Assembly: GCA_020051025.1 (NCBI GenBank)
Contig: JAGVJS010000262.1
Coordinates: 1 to 6,012 of the forward strand
DNA from: Sphingobium sp.
GTDB taxonomy: Bacteria; Pseudomonadota; Alphaproteobacteria; Sphingomonadales; Sphingomonadaceae
Reading direction: 5' to 3'
Length of the DNA: 6,012 nucleotides
Shown: piece by piece, positions 4,981 to 6,012 of the stretch
Numbering within the stretch: the first letter of the stretch is position 1
Layout of the letters: each line of letters opens with the position of its first letter
Made by a program: the position numbers and the translations under genes
The notes under the pieces: model-generated
Database searches by the model: none
Told to the model about the DNA's origin: nothing
The model's input: the letters and a program-made list of their open reading frames with translations, nothing else

Positions 4981-6012
4981 GCGCTTCCCACAAGCGGCAG
5001 GCTGCGCAGACGCTGGCCTGTCCAGGTATAAAGGGCGTTGGCGATGGCAGGCGCGACCAGCGGCGCCGCCAGGTCGGTGATGCCGGCGGGGTCGGCGCTG
5101 CTGCGCATCAGTTCCACCGTCACCTCGCCAATATCGGCGAGGCGCGGCAGGTTCATACGGCCCAATATGGCGCGCGTCGGCATCCCCTTTTCATAGGGGA
5201 CGGACGCGCCCATCGCATAGGCGAGGCCATGGATCAGGCCGCTTTCGATCTGCTGCCGGGCAATGTCGGGATTGACCTGATCCCCGGCATCGACCGCCGC
5301 GACGATGCGGTTGACGCTGAGCGCGTCGCCATTCATCGCCGCTTCAACCATGACCGCCGCATAGGCCCCGTTCATCATATGGGTGGCCAGCCCCTGCCCG
5401 CTGCCGGGGATCCCCCCCTGCCAGCCGCCCATCGACGCGGCGGTCGAGAGGCAATGGGCGAGGCGCGGATTGCCGCCCAGCATCTGGATGCGAAAGGACA
5501 TGGCCTCCATTCCCGCCAGATGGGCCAGTTCATCGATGAAACTTTCGGTGAAGAAGGCGCCATGCAGATGCGCATTGCCGCGCATGACGCCGAGCGGCAG
5601 GCCGACATCGGCCGGGAAATGATCCACCGCCCAGTTGGGAATGGCATAGGGCGGGACCATTCCGGCCACCGCCAGCCGGGTCGCCCGATCCGCGGCATCG
5701 GCCGCCGCTTCATGCGGTAATTTGCCGTCGGCGATGCGCGCCCATGTCTGGGTCATGGCGCAGGGCGTAGCGACTTTCGCCGACCAGCCCTCGATCGCGC
5801 CGCCCCGGCCCAGCCTGGCGGCCATGCGGGCATGGGCCGGCGCACTGGGGCGATCCTGGATCACATCTTCCAGCCGCGACCAGAGCAGTTGCACCGGCCG
5901 CTGCATCTCCTGCGCCAGCAGCGCCGCCTGCACCCCGACGTCCCAGTCCATCGCGCGACCGAAGGAACCGCCGGCATGGAGCGGATAAAGCGTCACCGCC
6001 CGCTCCGACAGA
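4977..6012 (-). CDS. Molybdenum hydroxylase large subunit, C-terminal part (IorB/xanthine dehydrogenase family)
   Basis: About 344 C-terminal residues of a molybdopterin-binding oxidoreductase subunit (COG1529; isoquinoline 1-oxidoreductase beta / aldehyde dehydrogenase type); the N-terminus is beyond base 6012. Counting from the window edge, LHAGGSFGRAMDWD (11-24) matches the family GGGFGRR cofactor loop. Then come PLGVMRGNAH (139-148), ESFIDELAHLAG (156-167), GSGQGLATH (203-211), AVDAGDQVNPD (239-249), and the C-terminal VAPAIANALYTWTGQRLRSLP. Such enzymes hydroxylate N-heterocycles or aldehydes, usually with a small 2Fe-2S subunit encoded nearby. The substrate cannot be inferred. At the position where the family has GxGE, this protein reads GITD, so the expected catalytic Glu is Asp313 (codon 5073-5075). 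The GTG at 5994-5996 is internal, since the frame stays open and family-like to the window edge. Its stop overlaps the hemH start. Confidence 0.88.
   Translation of the reverse strand, partial: LSERAVTLYPLHAGGSFGRAMDWDVGVQAALLAQEMQRPVQLLWSRLEDVIQDRPSAPAHARMAARLGRGGAIEGWSAKVATPCAMTQTWARIADGKLPHEAAADAADRATRLAVAGMVPPYAIPNWAVDHFPADVGLPLGVMRGNAHLHGAFFTESFIDELAHLAGMEAMSFRIQMLGGNPRLAHCLSTAASMGGWQGGIPGSGQGLATHMMNGAYAAVMVEAAMNGDALSVNRIVAAVDAGDQVNPDIARQQIESGLIHGLAYAMGASVPYEKGMPTRAILGRMNLPRLADIGEVTVELMRSSADPAGITDLAAPLVAPAIANALYTWTGQRLRSLPLVGSA

Noticed and set aside
4270..5031. Plus-strand open frame antisense to hemH
   Set aside because: Same register relation to hemH; the Arg/Gly/His-rich composition shows no domain.
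5229..5720. Plus-strand open frame antisense to the molybdenum hydroxylase
   Set aside because: Again the complementary register of a convincing gene, with no recognisable family.
5994..5996. GTG as the start of the molybdenum hydroxylase gene
   Set aside because: The frame remains open and family-like (LSERAVTLYPLHAGGSFGR) up to the window edge, and the protein would lack most of its cofactor-binding domains. The gene is cut by the window, not truncated.

Overview
The window looks like chromosomal DNA of an alphaproteobacterium, most likely a sphingomonad (Sphingobium, Sphingomonas or Sphingopyxis type). This is inferred from the high G+C, from near-avoidance of the codons TTA, CTA and TCA, and from the style of the genes: a large outer-membrane siderophore receptor beside a tonB, an alphaproteobacterial ribbon-helix-helix protein, and a short-chain PhaB. 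No taxonomic marker is present, so this is not firm. Every gene I can support lies on the minus strand, so transcription runs from base 6012 toward base 1.

The right half (about 6012 to 2948) reads as one compact four-gene unit. In transcription order it holds the C-terminal part of a molybdenum hydroxylase large subunit (cut by the window edge), ferrochelatase hemH, acetoacetyl-CoA reductase phaB, and a small ribbon-helix-helix protein. The first two genes overlap by 4 bases (ATGA), hemH and phaB are 24 bases apart, and phaB and the small gene share one base (TGATG). This layout implies co-transcription and translational coupling, although the four activities (molybdenum-cofactor oxidation, the last step of haem synthesis, polyhydroxyalkanoate precursor supply, DNA binding) do not form an obvious single pathway.

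The left half (about 2936 to 1) is an iron-uptake module. A Fiu-like TonB-dependent siderophore receptor of 819 residues is preceded by a promoter whose spacer contains a good Fur-box match. After the receptor come two hairpins, one with a T-rich tail like an intrinsic terminator. Then a second, weaker Fur-box-like site lies ahead of an energy-transducer TonB gene that runs off the left edge. The natural reading is that iron starvation induces both the receptor and its own TonB from separate but co-regulated promoters.

I found no tRNA, rRNA, CRISPR array, insertion sequence or evident foreign island, and no wholly new system. The points most worth a second look are the Glu-to-Asp change at the expected catalytic position of the molybdenum hydroxylase, its tight coupling to hemH, phaB and the small DNA-binding protein, and three cysteine pairs in the receptor.
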